This document shows, one piece after another, positions 18,449 to 27,421 of a stretch of 64,000 bases of DNA. A program made the translations under genes and the position numbers. This DNA is from Phocaeicola barnesiae DSM 18169 = JCM 13652. Its GTDB lineage: Bacteria; Bacteroidota; Bacteroidia; Bacteroidales; Bacteroidaceae. Within the stretch, counting starts at the first letter, position 1; the number at the start of each line of letters is the position of its first letter. Below the pieces are notes generated by a model. That model did not search any database, had not been told where the DNA came from, and saw only the letters and a program-made list of their open reading frames with translations. The stretch covers positions 336,773-400,772 of the forward strand of contig NZ_KB894643.1 in NCBI RefSeq assembly GCF_000374585.1. The letters are read 5' to 3'.

Positions 18449-19134
18449 CAAATCTCCTTTATTTTCAATACATTGTAAGAAATATGCTCGTCGTACACGT
18501 CACTCTCGTCCACGCGCTTGATGTAGTTCACCACCCGGATAGTCACCGGCAGGATGACAATCTCGTAGGCGGTCTTCAGCACCACCTGCACCACCATCAT
18601 CTTCATCAGCTCATTCACGGGCATCAGTCCGCCGAAAGCCAGCGGGAAAAAGATAAGTGAATCGGCGCTCTCGCCCGCCACGGTAGAAAGGATGGCACGG
18701 GCCGAGAAATGGCGTCCTTGCGAAGCCACCTTCATGCGGCTCATCACGTATGCGTTGATGAACGACCCCACCAGGAAAGCCGTCAGACTGGCGGCGGCGA
18801 TACGGGGTGCCATGCCGAACACGAAGTCGAACGCCTCCTCGCCTTCCCAGAACGGCGCGGCAGGTATCGCGATGGCTATCTGTCCGAGGGCCACCACGAA
18901 GAAATTCATCAGGAAGCCCATCCAGATGATGAGTCGGGCCTTGCGGAAGCCCCACACTTCGGCAATGCAATCGTTGATAATGTAAGATACGGGGAAAACA
19001 ATCAGTCCGGCGGTCACGGCTATCGGGCCGAGTTGGACCACTTTGGTCTCTAACAGATTGGCTGCCACCAGGCAGACGCAAAACACGATACCCAAGACCA
19101 TGAAAGGTACCGATACGAGGTTTTCTTTCTTCAT
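18448..19134 (-). CDS. yhhQ: Queuosine precursor transporter (YhhQ/VUT family)
   Basis: 228-aa membrane protein with about six transmembrane helices. The conserved VUT-family stretches [18 protein letters not shown] and [15 protein letters not shown] are present. The family imports preQ0, preQ1 or queuine. Its stop overlaps the queC start, coupling import and synthesis. The leader contains a possible preQ1-type riboswitch that would hide AGGAG, which lies only 2 nt from the ATG. Confidence 0.9.
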   Translation of the reverse strand: MKKENLVSVPFMVLGIVFCVCLVAANLLETKVVQLGPIAVTAGLIVFPVSYIINDCIAEVWGFRKARLIIWMGFLMNFFVVALGQIAIAIPAAPFWEGEEAFDFVFGMAPRIAAASLTAFLVGSFINAYVMSRMKVASQGRHFSARAILSTVAGESADSLIFFPLAFGGLMPVNELMKMMVVQVVLKTAYEIVILPVTIRVVNYIKRVDESDVYDEHISYNVLKIKEI

Positions 19135-19136
19135 CG

Positions 19137-19171
19137 CTCCTGTTTTTTACGTGGTGTTCTAGAATACACGG
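19137..19171 (-). promoter_or_regulatory. Candidate preQ1-I-like riboswitch aptamer
   Basis: Read on the minus strand: stem CGTG (19170-19167), loop with TTCTAGAACAC, stem CACG (19153-19150), then TAAAAAACAGGAG ending 2 nt before the yhhQ ATG. The order short stem, TTCTAG-type loop, ACACC, A-rich tail closely parallels the Bacillus preQ1-I aptamer. Loop TTCT could pair with AGGA (one G-U pair), making a pseudoknot that covers the ribosome site. Spotted by eye; not confirmed by a covariance model. Confidence 0.45.
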
Positions 19172-19217
19172 CCGCTATTCACGGCATCGCATGTGAATGT
19201 TCTCTTGAAATCGGGCG

Positions 19218-19225
19218 CAAAGATA
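19218..19225 (-). promoter_or_regulatory. -7 box for the yhhQ-queC operon
   Basis: TATCTTTG on the minus strand matches TAnnTTTG. The nearest TTTG upstream has a 25-nt spacer, too long for consensus. A leader of roughly 80 nt would contain the riboswitch candidate. Confidence 0.4.
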
Positions 19226-19394
19226 CGAATAAATTTCAGATTACCGAAATCAAAAGCAAACAGAAAAGCAGACGAACGGATTTTCCATCCTCCTGTAGGG
19301 GCGTTGTTTGCCACCCGAATACATAATACGATGGTTCACAGAGGGGGGAATACAGAATCTAAAGGAAACTGATTGACCGAACTTCCCACCGCTA

Positions 19395-19745
19395 TCAAAG
19401 CGCGGCGGCAATTTTACGCAATTCCGACAACCTGTCCATAAAGGTCTTGTCTTTGCGGATACTCCTCAGATTATATTCCGTCTGAAGCGCCAAAAGCGGC
19501 TCCGCATCAATGCCTAGAACTGCCTCGAACAACAGGGCTGTCTTTTCCGTAAGCGGACGATGTCCGTTCAGGATTTCGTTCAAAGCCGAGTAAGATACCC
19601 CCATCTGTTGGGCAAGCTTCTGTTGCGTGATACCTCTGTATTCGATTTCATCCTTCAGTATCGAACCGGGATGCGTGGCAAATGTCGGTTCAATATTATT
19701 CGCGATCATCTTAGGGTCAACTCCCGGTAATTCTACCATAACCAA
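19395..19745 (-). CDS. HigA-family antitoxin, apparently orphan
   Basis: 116-aa XRE-type DNA-binding protein: HPGSILKDEIEYRGITQQKLAQQMGVS spans the start of the helix-turn-helix, followed by NEILNGHRPLTEKTALLFEAVLGI, typical of HigA antitoxins. A HigB toxin gene normally lies directly upstream. Here the upstream minus-strand DNA (19746-19940) holds only a 64-codon frame ending YVIDLSNHYK with no RelE/HigB core. The gene is therefore an orphan antitoxin or a regulator that survived toxin decay. Confidence 0.75.
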   Translation of the reverse strand: MVMVELPGVDPKMIANNIEPTFATHPGSILKDEIEYRGITQQKLAQQMGVSYSALNEILNGHRPLTEKTALLFEAVLGIDAEPLLALQTEYNLRSIRKDKTFMDRLSELRKIAAAL

Positions 19746-20263
19746 TTATTTATAATGATTTGACAAATCTATCACATAAAAATACAAATAATTCCGGTCC
19801 TTCACAAAAAAAGTGAAGGAAATATGTGATAAGCCGAAAGACACAATTCCCTTACAAAACTCCCCCAAACACCCCACTTCACGACCGAAAAACACCGTAT
19901 ATACGGTTATTTTCGACTGAAAATCCCCATAAAAATACACGGATTCTTCCCGAAAAACGCATTTTTCTACCTTCTGAAAACCATACTGAATCCATGCATT
20001 TCTGACAAATCATGAAGCCATCGTTTCAGATTGACAGCAGTATTTCAGTTGCCGGAACGGTGAAAAAACAGCAATAAAATCTCCCTCCAAACAAGGAATA
20101 CAATCAGTACTTACAATAACCGATATACTGTCTGAAAGAACCGCTGTACATTTGCGGTAGAAAAATCCTTGGGAAGGGATTAAAAAAAATCCGCGTCAGG
20201 TTCAAAAAACATTCCGGGGCAGAAGGTCTGGAACCTGCAGGACAAACGAAAACGGGGCGGCCG
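19746..20263. other. AT-rich intergenic region upstream of corA
   Basis: No convincing gene. A perfect hairpin TCCTTCAC / GTGAAGGA with a 7-A loop sits at 19798-19820. The short minus-strand frame 19746-19940 could be a decayed toxin but shows no motif. Confidence 0.4.
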
Positions 20264-20295
20264 TTTGTCCGTTATCGGAGAATCGGCTATATTTG
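20264..20295 (+). promoter_or_regulatory. Promoter of corA
   Basis: TTTG at 20264-20267, 20-nt spacer, TATATTTG at 20288-20295. It lies 21 nt before the ATG at 20317, giving a very short leader. Confidence 0.8.
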
Positions 20296-20316
20296 TGCCA
20301 CAAAGGGTATGAAACT

Positions 20317-21357
20317 ATGGCAAAGAACAATCTGCTGAGCGAACAGCTGAACTACAACGGAGCGAGCGAGACACCTACCCACCTGCATCTGTGCAGCTAC
20401 AACGCGGCGCTGGTGGAGAAGAGCACGACGGACTCCTTCGACGAACTGAAACAATCGCTGGTGGGCGACCGCGTAAACTGGGTGCAAGTGTACGGACTAC
20501 AGAACGCCGCCACCATCCGGCAGGTATGCGAGCATTTCGACATCGATTTCCTGACCACACAGGACATCCTGAATGCCAACCACCTGACCAAGATAGAAGA
20601 GCATGACCGTTACAACGTGATCATCCTCAAACTGCTTTCGCGGGAGAAAGACGGAGCGTATACGCCCCAGCAACTGGGCATCGTACAGGGAGACAGTTTC
20701 CTGATAACCTTCACCGAACGCGAAACCGATTTCTTCAACGAAATCCTATCGGCCCTTGACAAGAATGTACTGAAGATACGGAACCGGCAGACGGACTACC
20801 TGCTGAGCGTCATCCTGAACAGCGCCATGGCCGGCTTCATGTCCATCCTCACCACGATGGAGGACGAGCTGGAAGACCTGGAAGAACGGTTTCTCTCGCC
20901 GGACTCCTATGACGCCCCGGGCATCGAGGAGATACAGGCCCACCGACGGAACCACCGCCTCATCCGGAAATGTATCCTGCCCCTGAAGGAACAGATAAAC
21001 AAGCTCTTCCATACCGAGAACACACTCCTGCACAAGAACAACCGCCCGTTCTTCAACGATGTGAACGACCACCTGCAATTCGCCCTGCAGGCGCTGGAAG
21101 GTTGCCGCGACACCATCAGCGCCCTGATAGACCTCTACATCTCCAGCAACGACCGGCGCATGAACAGCATCATGAAACAGCTCACCGTGGTGTCTACCAT
21201 CTTCATCCCGCTTACCTTCCTGGCCGGCATCTGGGGAATGAATTTCAGCTTCATGCCCGAACTGAATTGGAAATATGGTTATCTTTGCGCCTGGATACTG
21301 ATGATTGCGCTGGCCGTCGGTATCTATTATTACTTCAAGCACAAGAAATGGTATTAA
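20317..21357 (+). CDS. corA: CorA-family magnesium/divalent cation transporter
   Basis: 346-aa protein with a large cytoplasmic N-terminal domain and two C-terminal transmembrane helices. The family signature Gly-Met-Asn is at 307-309 (GIWGMNF), at the end of the first helix, followed by the acidic MPEL loop and a basic tail. It mediates Mg2+ (or Co2+/Ni2+) uptake as a pentamer. The ATG at 20317 is preferred to a TTG at 20293 that lies inside the promoter's -7 region. The nth gene follows 15 nt later, probably in the same transcript. Confidence 0.9.
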   Translation: MAKNNLLSEQLNYNGASETPTHLHLCSYNAALVEKSTTDSFDELKQSLVGDRVNWVQVYGLQNAATIRQVCEHFDIDFLTTQDILNANHLTKIEEHDRYNVIILKLLSREKDGAYTPQQLGIVQGDSFLITFTERETDFFNEILSALDKNVLKIRNRQTDYLLSVILNSAMAGFMSILTTMEDELEDLEERFLSPDSYDAPGIEEIQAHRRNHRLIRKCILPLKEQINKLFHTENTLLHKNNRPFFNDVNDHLQFALQALEGCRDTISALIDLYISSNDRRMNSIMKQLTVVSTIFIPLTFLAGIWGMNFSFMPELNWKYGYLCAWILMIALAVGIYYYFKHKKWY

Positions 21358-21372
21358 AAACCTCTGCCCGTT

Positions 21373-22026
21373 ATGAGAAAGAAAGAACTGTACGAGAAAG
21401 TCATCGCCTACTTCGGCCAGGCAATGCCGGTAGCCGAAACCGAACTACACTATAGCAACCCCTTCGAACTGCTGATAGCCGTCATCCTGAGCGCCCAGTG
21501 TACGGACAAGCGGGTGAATCTGATCACCCCTCCCCTGTTCCGCGATTTCCCTACTCCCGAAGCGCTGGCGGCCAGTACGCCGGAAGTGATTTTCGAATAC
21601 ATCCGTAGCGTGAGCTACCCGAACAATAAGGCGAAACACCTGGTGGGGATGGCGCAGATGCTGGTGAGGGATTTCCACAGCGAGGTGCCCGATACGCTGG
21701 AGGAACTGGTGAAGCTGCCGGGGGTGGGACGGAAAACCGCCAACGTCATCCAGAGCGTGGTGTTCAACAAGGCGGCCATGGCCGTAGACACCCACGTCTT
21801 CCGGGTGAGCCACCGCATCGGACTGGTACCGATGAGCTGCACCACACCGCTCGCCACCGAAAAGTACCTGATGAAGTATTTACCCAAGGAAATCGTGCCT
21901 ACCGCCCACCACTGGCTCATCCTGCACGGACGCTACGTCTGCACCGCCCGGAACCCGAAATGCGCGCAATGCGGACTGAACGGCTTGTGCAAGGAATCGC
22001 TCAAGGCCGTACCGGGAAAAATGTAG
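21373..22026 (+). CDS. nth: Endonuclease III, DNA glycosylase/AP lyase
   Basis: 217-aa base-excision repair enzyme for oxidised pyrimidines. Helix-hairpin-helix LPGVGRKTANV with catalytic Lys121, then catalytic Asp139 (AVDTHVFRV). The C-terminal 4Fe-4S motif reads C-x6-C-x2-C-x5-C (CTARNPKCAQCGLNGLC). Length and all key residues are normal. It lies directly behind corA. Confidence 0.95.
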   Translation: MRKKELYEKVIAYFGQAMPVAETELHYSNPFELLIAVILSAQCTDKRVNLITPPLFRDFPTPEALAASTPEVIFEYIRSVSYPNNKAKHLVGMAQMLVRDFHSEVPDTLEELVKLPGVGRKTANVIQSVVFNKAAMAVDTHVFRVSHRIGLVPMSCTTPLATEKYLMKYLPKEIVPTAHHWLILHGRYVCTARNPKCAQCGLNGLCKESLKAVPGKM

Positions 22027-22070
22027 CGATACACAAGCCCTTCCTGCCCATAAAATACCGCCTGTCCCAA

Positions 22071-22209
22071 GTAGGGACGCACGGCTCGTGCGTCCGGAAA
22101 ACCGTTTATCTACATAAATCAGACGGCTCTTAAACGACCAACCGGATTAAAACGTCACCGATTAGGAGAGTCGGAAAAGGAAGCGGACGCACAGACCGTG
22201 CGTCCCTAC
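22071..22209. repeat. REP-like inverted repeat pair
   Basis: Left copy 22071-22096 and right copy 22184-22209 are reverse complements over about 26 nt with two changes (core GTAGGGACGCACGG). Each copy is itself a hairpin (GGACGCACG/CGTGCGTCC in the left). They flank ~87 nt without a gene, between convergent nth and the hydrolase. This resembles a BIME-like pair of REP elements. Confidence 0.65.
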
Positions 22210-22269
22210 ATATTTGTAAGGATTATCTGTAAATTCAATACCACCCTGAGAACCGGAAGACCGCGACAA

Positions 22270-23046
22270 TCAGAGAGTGACGCAGAGGCCGTCGTAAGCC
22301 AGATGGATTCCTTCGGGAAGCATGGCGTCCACCTCGGCATGAAGCCCCATCTGATGGCTCATGTGAATGAACCAGGTCTGCCGCGCGCCGATACGGGCGG
22401 CCTGCTCCAAGGCTTCGGAAAGGCTCTGATGCGTCCAGTGAGGTTCGATACGCAAAGCATTCATCACCAGACAATCCAGCCCCTTCAACACCTCGTAGGA
22501 TGACTCCGGCATGGTGAGCATATCCGTTATCCACGCCATCCGGCCGATACGGAAGCCCAGGATGGGCAGCTTGCCGTGCATCACCCGGAACGGCACCACC
22601 TCGACGGTATTCCCGCCCAGGCTGCTTACTGTAAACGGCACACCGTCCTGAACGGTTTCCAACGGAATATGAGGGACACCCGGATACAGGTGTTCGGTAA
22701 AGCAATAAGGGATGCGTGTACGCAGGCGATCGGCCGTATACCCTTCGGCATACACGGGGACATCGCGGAACTGGCAATACGGACGCAAATCGTCCAGACC
22801 GCCTACGTGGTCGTAATGCTCGTGTGAGACCAGTACGGCATCGATGGGCTTGAAATCGTTCAGACGAATCATCTGCTCGCGGAAATCCGGACCGCAATCA
22901 ATCAGAATCCGCACCCCGTCCACTTCGACCAGCCCCGAACAACGCAGACGGTTGTCGCGCGGATCCCTGCTCGTACAGACCGGACAGGTACATCCCACCT
23001 GAGGGACTCCGGTGGAGGTTCCGCTACCTAATATCGTAATCTTCAT
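22270..23046 (-). CDS. Metallo-beta-lactamase-fold hydrolase (PhnP-like phosphodiesterase)
   Basis: 258-aa MBL-fold enzyme. The metal motif is SHEHYDH with His75, His77, Asp79 and His80, and downstream metal ligands in VMHG and the ITD segment. An N-terminal cysteine group (C19, C21, C24: GCTCPVC) recalls the zinc site of PhnP, a cyclic phosphodiesterase. No other phn genes are nearby, so the physiological substrate is uncertain. The gene lies 19 nt behind murB in a probable three-gene operon with murB and the DUF4348 lipoprotein. Confidence 0.85.
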   Translation of the reverse strand: MKITILGSGTSTGVPQVGCTCPVCTSRDPRDNRLRCSGLVEVDGVRILIDCGPDFREQMIRLNDFKPIDAVLVSHEHYDHVGGLDDLRPYCQFRDVPVYAEGYTADRLRTRIPYCFTEHLYPGVPHIPLETVQDGVPFTVSSLGGNTVEVVPFRVMHGKLPILGFRIGRMAWITDMLTMPESSYEVLKGLDCLVMNALRIEPHWTHQSLSEALEQAARIGARQTWFIHMSHQMGLHAEVDAMLPEGIHLAYDGLCVTL

Positions 23047-23065
23047 GATGAATATCTCCTTCGTG

Positions 23066-24079
23066 TTAGATGTAATTCACTTCGGGATGGATGTCGATAC
23101 CGAACGTCTCGCGCACCGAACGTACCACCTCGGCGGCCAGACGCATGACTTCCTCGCCGGTGGCGCCCCCCAGATTGACCAGAACCAACGCCTGTTTCTC
23201 GTGCACGGCGGCACGTCCAAGCGCCTTACCTTTCCAGCCGCAACGGTCTATCATCCAGCCTGCCGGAATCTTCACCCGGTCTTCATCCACCGGATAATGA
23301 GGCATGTCGGGATATTCCGCCAGCAAGCGTTCGAACTGGGCACGCGGCACGATGGGGTTCATAAAGAAGCTTCCGGCATTGCCCAGCACCTTCGGGTCGG
23401 GAAGCTTCGATTCGCGGATGGCGGTCACCACCTCGCGCACCGACGCCAGCGTCACTCCGCACCCGCGGCGCTCCAGTTCGGCACGGATATTCCCGTAATC
23501 CAGGTGGAAAACAGGGCACTTGCCCAGCCGATAAGTCACGTAAGTAACGATGTATTTCCCTTTCAGCTCCTGCTTGAAAACGCTGGAGCGGTAAGCATAC
23601 CGGCATTCGGCATTCGTGAAGCACCGCTTCTGTCCGGTAGCGACCTCGATGGTCTCTACGTCCACAATCAGGTCCTTCACCTCTACGCCGTAGGCACCGA
23701 TGTTCTGCACCGCCGAAGCCCCCACTTCGCCCGGAATGAGCGACAGGTTCTCGGCCCCGTACCAGCCGTGCGCCACGGTATAGGCCACAAAATCGTCCCA
23801 CACCTCGCCGGCTCCCACACGGATTTCCACCGAGTCGTCCGTCTCGTCCACGGTCTCCATGCCCCGGATGCCGGAGTGCAGGATGAGTCCGTCGTAATCA
23901 CCTTTAAACAAGAGGTTGCTTCCGCCGCCGATATGGAGGAAAGGATGCAACGCCTCCTTCGTGTCATTCAGAAAGCCGCACAACTCTTCTTCCGAAGCGT
24001 ATTCCACGAAACGGGCCGCCTTCACGTCCATTCCGAAGGTATTGTGCGCCAACAGGGGATAATGGGTATATGTCTTCAT
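23066..24079 (-). CDS. murB: UDP-N-acetylenolpyruvoylglucosamine reductase
   Basis: 337-aa FAD enzyme for the second committed step of peptidoglycan precursor synthesis (UDP-MurNAc formation). FAD loop GGGSN at 51-55, the [15 protein letters not shown] segment around 118-131, and the catalytic Ser237 in NAGSFF are all in place. The length and the YRSSVF loop match the type I (E. coli-like) enzymes. Genes follow closely on both sides: the DUF4348 lipoprotein 10 nt upstream and the MBL hydrolase 19 nt downstream. Confidence 0.95.
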   Translation of the reverse strand: MKTYTHYPLLAHNTFGMDVKAARFVEYASEEELCGFLNDTKEALHPFLHIGGGSNLLFKGDYDGLILHSGIRGMETVDETDDSVEIRVGAGEVWDDFVAYTVAHGWYGAENLSLIPGEVGASAVQNIGAYGVEVKDLIVDVETIEVATGQKRCFTNAECRYAYRSSVFKQELKGKYIVTYVTYRLGKCPVFHLDYGNIRAELERRGCGVTLASVREVVTAIRESKLPDPKVLGNAGSFFMNPIVPRAQFERLLAEYPDMPHYPVDEDRVKIPAGWMIDRCGWKGKALGRAAVHEKQALVLVNLGGATGEEVMRLAAEVVRSVRETFGIDIHPEVNYI

Positions 24080-24089
24080 AAAAGGAATA

Positions 24090-24953
24090 TCAATCGCTCA
24101 AATCTTCAAATTTCATCAGTTTCCAGATACCGTTCCGGCGCTCGAAATAGAGCGTGTTGCTGAACCCGTTGCCGAATCCCTTGAACTCGACCACTTTCGT
24201 ATCGATGTTGAGTTCTTCCTTCTGCCCGTAATGTACGTTCGTGAGTTTTCCGGGCATCATCGGCGGACGGAAAGCGAACCATTGTCCCGGTTCGAGGGTG
24301 GTCTCCAGAATCTGGAACTCATCTTCCGGGTCGGCGGTCACAAATCCCAGCGGCTCGGCCAGACGTTCGCCCTGGAAGATGGAATCGGAAGAGAAGCGTT
24401 CGTAGAACTGCATGAAATCCTCTTCCCCGTCCGTCTCGTGCGCCAGCTTTTGCAGGTTGATGGCCTCGAGGAACCAGGACTGTCCCTTGCGCTGGAAATA
24501 ATACCTCCGTATCAGGCTTTTCCTCAGGTCAATCATATCTACCTGCACACTCTGCATACTGGTATCTTTCTCCAGTTCCATGTCTTCTTCCTTATCGAAC
24601 AGCACCGTATAGGCCGGTTCACGGCTGAACAGATAGTCGTGGGTCCATTCGTCTTTCGGCACACGCACAATCTTGTCGCCCTTATACGTAGATACAGGGA
24701 AAAGGATGCGGGAAAGCTGGAACTTGGCATCGGAAGCAAAATTATAGAAGAAATCGGCAAAGCTTTCATCGGCCGAAGGAGGAATCACATCCTCTATCAC
24801 CAACGAAGTATCGGCCTGCACCGAATCCGATTTCAGGGAATCAATCTGTCCAGTCAATGTCTCGAAGGGGTCTATCTGCTTTTTTCCTCCTTTACAGGAA
24901 ATCATGAGCAACAACAGACAACATCCAAAGATTAGTTTTTTCATTGCATTCAT
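24090..24953 (-). CDS. DUF4348-like lipoprotein
   Basis: 287-aa predicted lipoprotein (284 from the second ATG at 24944). The signal ends LLMISC, followed by KGGKKQ. A Ser/Asp-rich linker leads to a globular domain of about 200 residues starting [17 protein letters not shown], which I associate with DUF4348. The C-terminal half has W/F-rich strands ([25 protein letters not shown]). Function unknown. It is the first gene of the operon with murB, so its expression is tied to cell-wall synthesis. Confidence 0.8.
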   Translation of the reverse strand: MNAMKKLIFGCCLLLLMISCKGGKKQIDPFETLTGQIDSLKSDSVQADTSLVIEDVIPPSADESFADFFYNFASDAKFQLSRILFPVSTYKGDKIVRVPKDEWTHDYLFSREPAYTVLFDKEEDMELEKDTSMQSVQVDMIDLRKSLIRRYYFQRKGQSWFLEAINLQKLAHETDGEEDFMQFYERFSSDSIFQGERLAEPLGFVTADPEDEFQILETTLEPGQWFAFRPPMMPGKLTNVHYGQKEELNIDTKVVEFKGFGNGFSNTLYFERRNGIWKLMKFEDLSD

Positions 24954-24967
24954 CGAAAAATCGGATG

Positions 24968-24975
24968 CAAAATTA
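24968..24975 (-). promoter_or_regulatory. -7 box for the DUF4348-murB operon
   Basis: TAATTTTG on the minus strand matches TAnnTTTG, 14 nt from the first ATG. No well-spaced -33 box is seen. Confidence 0.35.
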
Positions 24976-25060
24976 TCCTTTTTTTCAATCCCTTCTCACT
25001 TTTAGCAAGAGAAATCTCATTTATTGGACGAAAAAACAGGATTATTTCGGTGAAAATCCT

Positions 25061-25068
25061 TAACTTTG
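25061..25068 (+). promoter_or_regulatory. -7 box for pheS
   Basis: TAACTTTG matches TAnnTTTG, 29 nt before the ATG at 25098. The -33 position has no TTTG. Confidence 0.4.
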
Positions 25069-25097
25069 CCCTCACGAAAAATAATAACCGAAGAAAT

Positions 25098-26117
25098 ATG
25101 TTAGCAAAAATAGAAGAATTACTTCAGGAAGTGGGAGCCATGACGGCCGCCAACGCGGAAGAGCTGGAAGCCCTCCGCATCAAGTACCTGAGTAAAAAAG
25201 GAGCTATCAACGCGTTGATGGCGGATTTCCGCAACGTACCCGCCGAACAGAAGAAGGAAGTGGGTATGAAACTGAACGAACTGAAGAACCTTGCGCAGGA
25301 ACGTATCAACGCCCTGAAGGAAACGTTCGAGAACCAGGATAACGGAGCGGCCGAACTGGACCTGACCCGTACTGCATACCCCATCGAACTGGGTACCCGT
25401 CATCCGTTGTCTATCGTCCGCAACGAAATCATCGACATCTTCAGCCGTCTGGGATTCACCATCGCCGAAGGACCGGAAGTGGAAGACGACTGGCACGTGT
25501 TCTCGTCCATGAACTTCCCCGAAGACCATCCGGCACGCGACATGCAGGATACCTTCTTCATCGAAAGCCACCCGGACATCCTGCTCCGTACACATACTTC
25601 ATCGGTACAGAGCCGTGTGATGGAAGTGTCACAGCCTCCTATCCGCGTCATCTGCCCGGGACGTGTATACCGTAACGAAGCCATCAGCTACCGCGCGCAC
25701 TGCTTCTTCCACCAGGTGGAAGGCCTGTATGTCGACAAGAACGTATCGTTCACCGACCTGAAACAGGTGCTGCTCCAGTTCGCTCAGGAAATGTTCGGTC
25801 CGGAGACCAAGATCCGTCTGCGTCCGTCTTATTTCCCGTTCACCGAGCCGAGCGCCGAAATGGACATCAGCTGCGACATCTGCGGCGGCGAAGGTTGCCC
25901 GTTCTGCAAATACACCGGATGGGTGGAAATCCTGGGTTGCGGTATGGTAGACCCTGCCGTACTGGAAGCCAACGGCATCGACAGCAAAATCTATACCGGA
26001 TATGCCTTCGGTATGGGTGTAGAACGTATCACCAACCTGAAATACAAGGTGAAAGACCTGCGTATGTTCTCAGAGAATGATACCCGTTTCCTGGAAGAGT
26101 TCGAAGCGGCCAACTAG
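25098..26117 (+). CDS. pheS: Phenylalanine-tRNA ligase alpha subunit
   Basis: 339-aa class II aminoacyl-tRNA synthetase subunit. N-terminal coiled coil (residues ~1-85), motif 2 region around ICPGRVYRNEAISYRAHCFFHQVEG, and motif 3 near the end (GYAFGMGVERI). A cysteine group CDICGGEGCPFC in the last third is a common zinc-like insertion. The ATG at 25098 (MLAKIEELL) is chosen over an upstream GTG at 25050 that would place translation across the promoter box. The beta subunit gene is not nearby. Confidence 0.95.
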   Translation: MLAKIEELLQEVGAMTAANAEELEALRIKYLSKKGAINALMADFRNVPAEQKKEVGMKLNELKNLAQERINALKETFENQDNGAAELDLTRTAYPIELGTRHPLSIVRNEIIDIFSRLGFTIAEGPEVEDDWHVFSSMNFPEDHPARDMQDTFFIESHPDILLRTHTSSVQSRVMEVSQPPIRVICPGRVYRNEAISYRAHCFFHQVEGLYVDKNVSFTDLKQVLLQFAQEMFGPETKIRLRPSYFPFTEPSAEMDISCDICGGEGCPFCKYTGWVEILGCGMVDPAVLEANGIDSKIYTGYAFGMGVERITNLKYKVKDLRMFSENDTRFLEEFEAAN

Positions 26118-26168
26118 GAAACCCCAACATATTCGGCATTTATATGCACTTAATAAAATACGCTAAGA

Positions 26169-26208
26169 GAATCATTCCGGCCGAGCGAGGTCGGGATGAT
26201 TCATTTTT
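26169..26208 (+). terminator. Terminator of pheS
   Basis: GAATCATTCCGGCC (26169-26182) pairs with GGTCGGGATGATTC (26189-26202), followed by ATTTTTT. Confidence 0.85.
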
Positions 26209-26217
26209 TATCAGGCT

Positions 26218-27417
26218 ATGAAGAAGGACAAACTTGTTACTCCCAGCTATTGCTTTATCCTGGCGGCCAACTTCCTGCTCTATTTCGGATTCTGGCTGCT
26301 CACCCCCGTACTTCCGTTCTATCTACTTGAAGAATTCCAGGTATCGAACACCACCATCGGCGTGGTACTGAGCTGCTATACCATCGCGGCCCTCTGTATC
26401 CGTCCGTTCTCGGGCTACCTGCTGGACACGTTCTCCCGCAAGCCTTTGTACCTGTTCGCCTATTTCATCTTCACCCTGGTCTTTGCCGGCTACATGGTGG
26501 CCGGACTGCTTACCCTGTTCATCCTGCTCCGCATCGTCCACGGCATTTCGTTCGGAATGGTGACGGTGGGAGGAAACACGGTAGCCATCGACATCATGCC
26601 TTCTTCCCGACGCGGCGAAGGACTGGGATATTACGGATTGTCGAACAACATCGCCATGTCCATCGGACCGATGTTCGGCCTGTTCCTGCATAGCGCCGGG
26701 GTATCCTACATCACCATCTTCTCTTACTCACTGGCTTCGTGTATCCTGGGATTCCTGGCTGCCTGCCTGGTGAAGACCAGCTATCGCCCGCCCGTAAAGC
26801 GGGAACCCATCTCGCTGGACCGCTTCATCCTGCTGAAAGGGATTCCGGCCGGCATCTGCCTGCTGCTTATGTCCATCCCCTACGGGATGACCACCAACTA
26901 CGTGGCCATGTACGCCAAGCAGATCGGACTGACGGCCGAAACCGGCTTCTTCTTCACCCTCATGGCCATAGGAATGGCCATCAGCCGGTTGTTCAGCGGT
27001 AAACTGGTAGATAAGGGAATGGTGACCGGAGTGATTCAGGCCGGTCTGTACCTGGTGTGCCTCTGCTATTTCAGCCTTACCGCGTGCGGATGGCTGGTAG
27101 ACTGGAACGTGACTTTCACCACCGTGCTGTTCTTTGCCATCTCCCTGCTATTGGGAATCGGGTTCGGTACCATGTTTCCGGCCTACAACACGCTCTTCGT
27201 CAATCTGGCACCGAACAACCAGCGCGGAACAGCTACCAGCACGTACCTGACCTCGTGGGACCTGGGTATCGGAATCGGGATGCTCACCGGAGGCTACATC
27301 GCCGAGATCGCCTCGTTCCGCATCTCCTACCTGTTCGGCGCGGCGCTGACCGTCATTTCCCTGTTCTACTTCCAGTTCAAGGCCGGTCCGGACTACAACA
27401 AGTACAAGTTGAGATGA
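26218..27417 (+). CDS. Major facilitator superfamily transporter
   Basis: 399-aa protein with about twelve transmembrane helices. The loop 2-3 motif lies around GYLLDTFSRKPLY, and the second half repeats a similar pattern at GKLVDKGMV. This general MFS architecture resembles drug or metabolite efflux carriers, but the substrate cannot be read from the sequence. It stands alone behind the pheS terminator and converges with the next gene. Confidence 0.85.
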   Translation: MKKDKLVTPSYCFILAANFLLYFGFWLLTPVLPFYLLEEFQVSNTTIGVVLSCYTIAALCIRPFSGYLLDTFSRKPLYLFAYFIFTLVFAGYMVAGLLTLFILLRIVHGISFGMVTVGGNTVAIDIMPSSRRGEGLGYYGLSNNIAMSIGPMFGLFLHSAGVSYITIFSYSLASCILGFLAACLVKTSYRPPVKREPISLDRFILLKGIPAGICLLLMSIPYGMTTNYVAMYAKQIGLTAETGFFFTLMAIGMAISRLFSGKLVDKGMVTGVIQAGLYLVCLCYFSLTACGWLVDWNVTFTTVLFFAISLLLGIGFGTMFPAYNTLFVNLAPNNQRGTATSTYLTSWDLGIGIGMLTGGYIAEIASFRISYLFGAALTVISLFYFQFKAGPDYNKYKLR

Positions 27418-27421
27418 CCCG

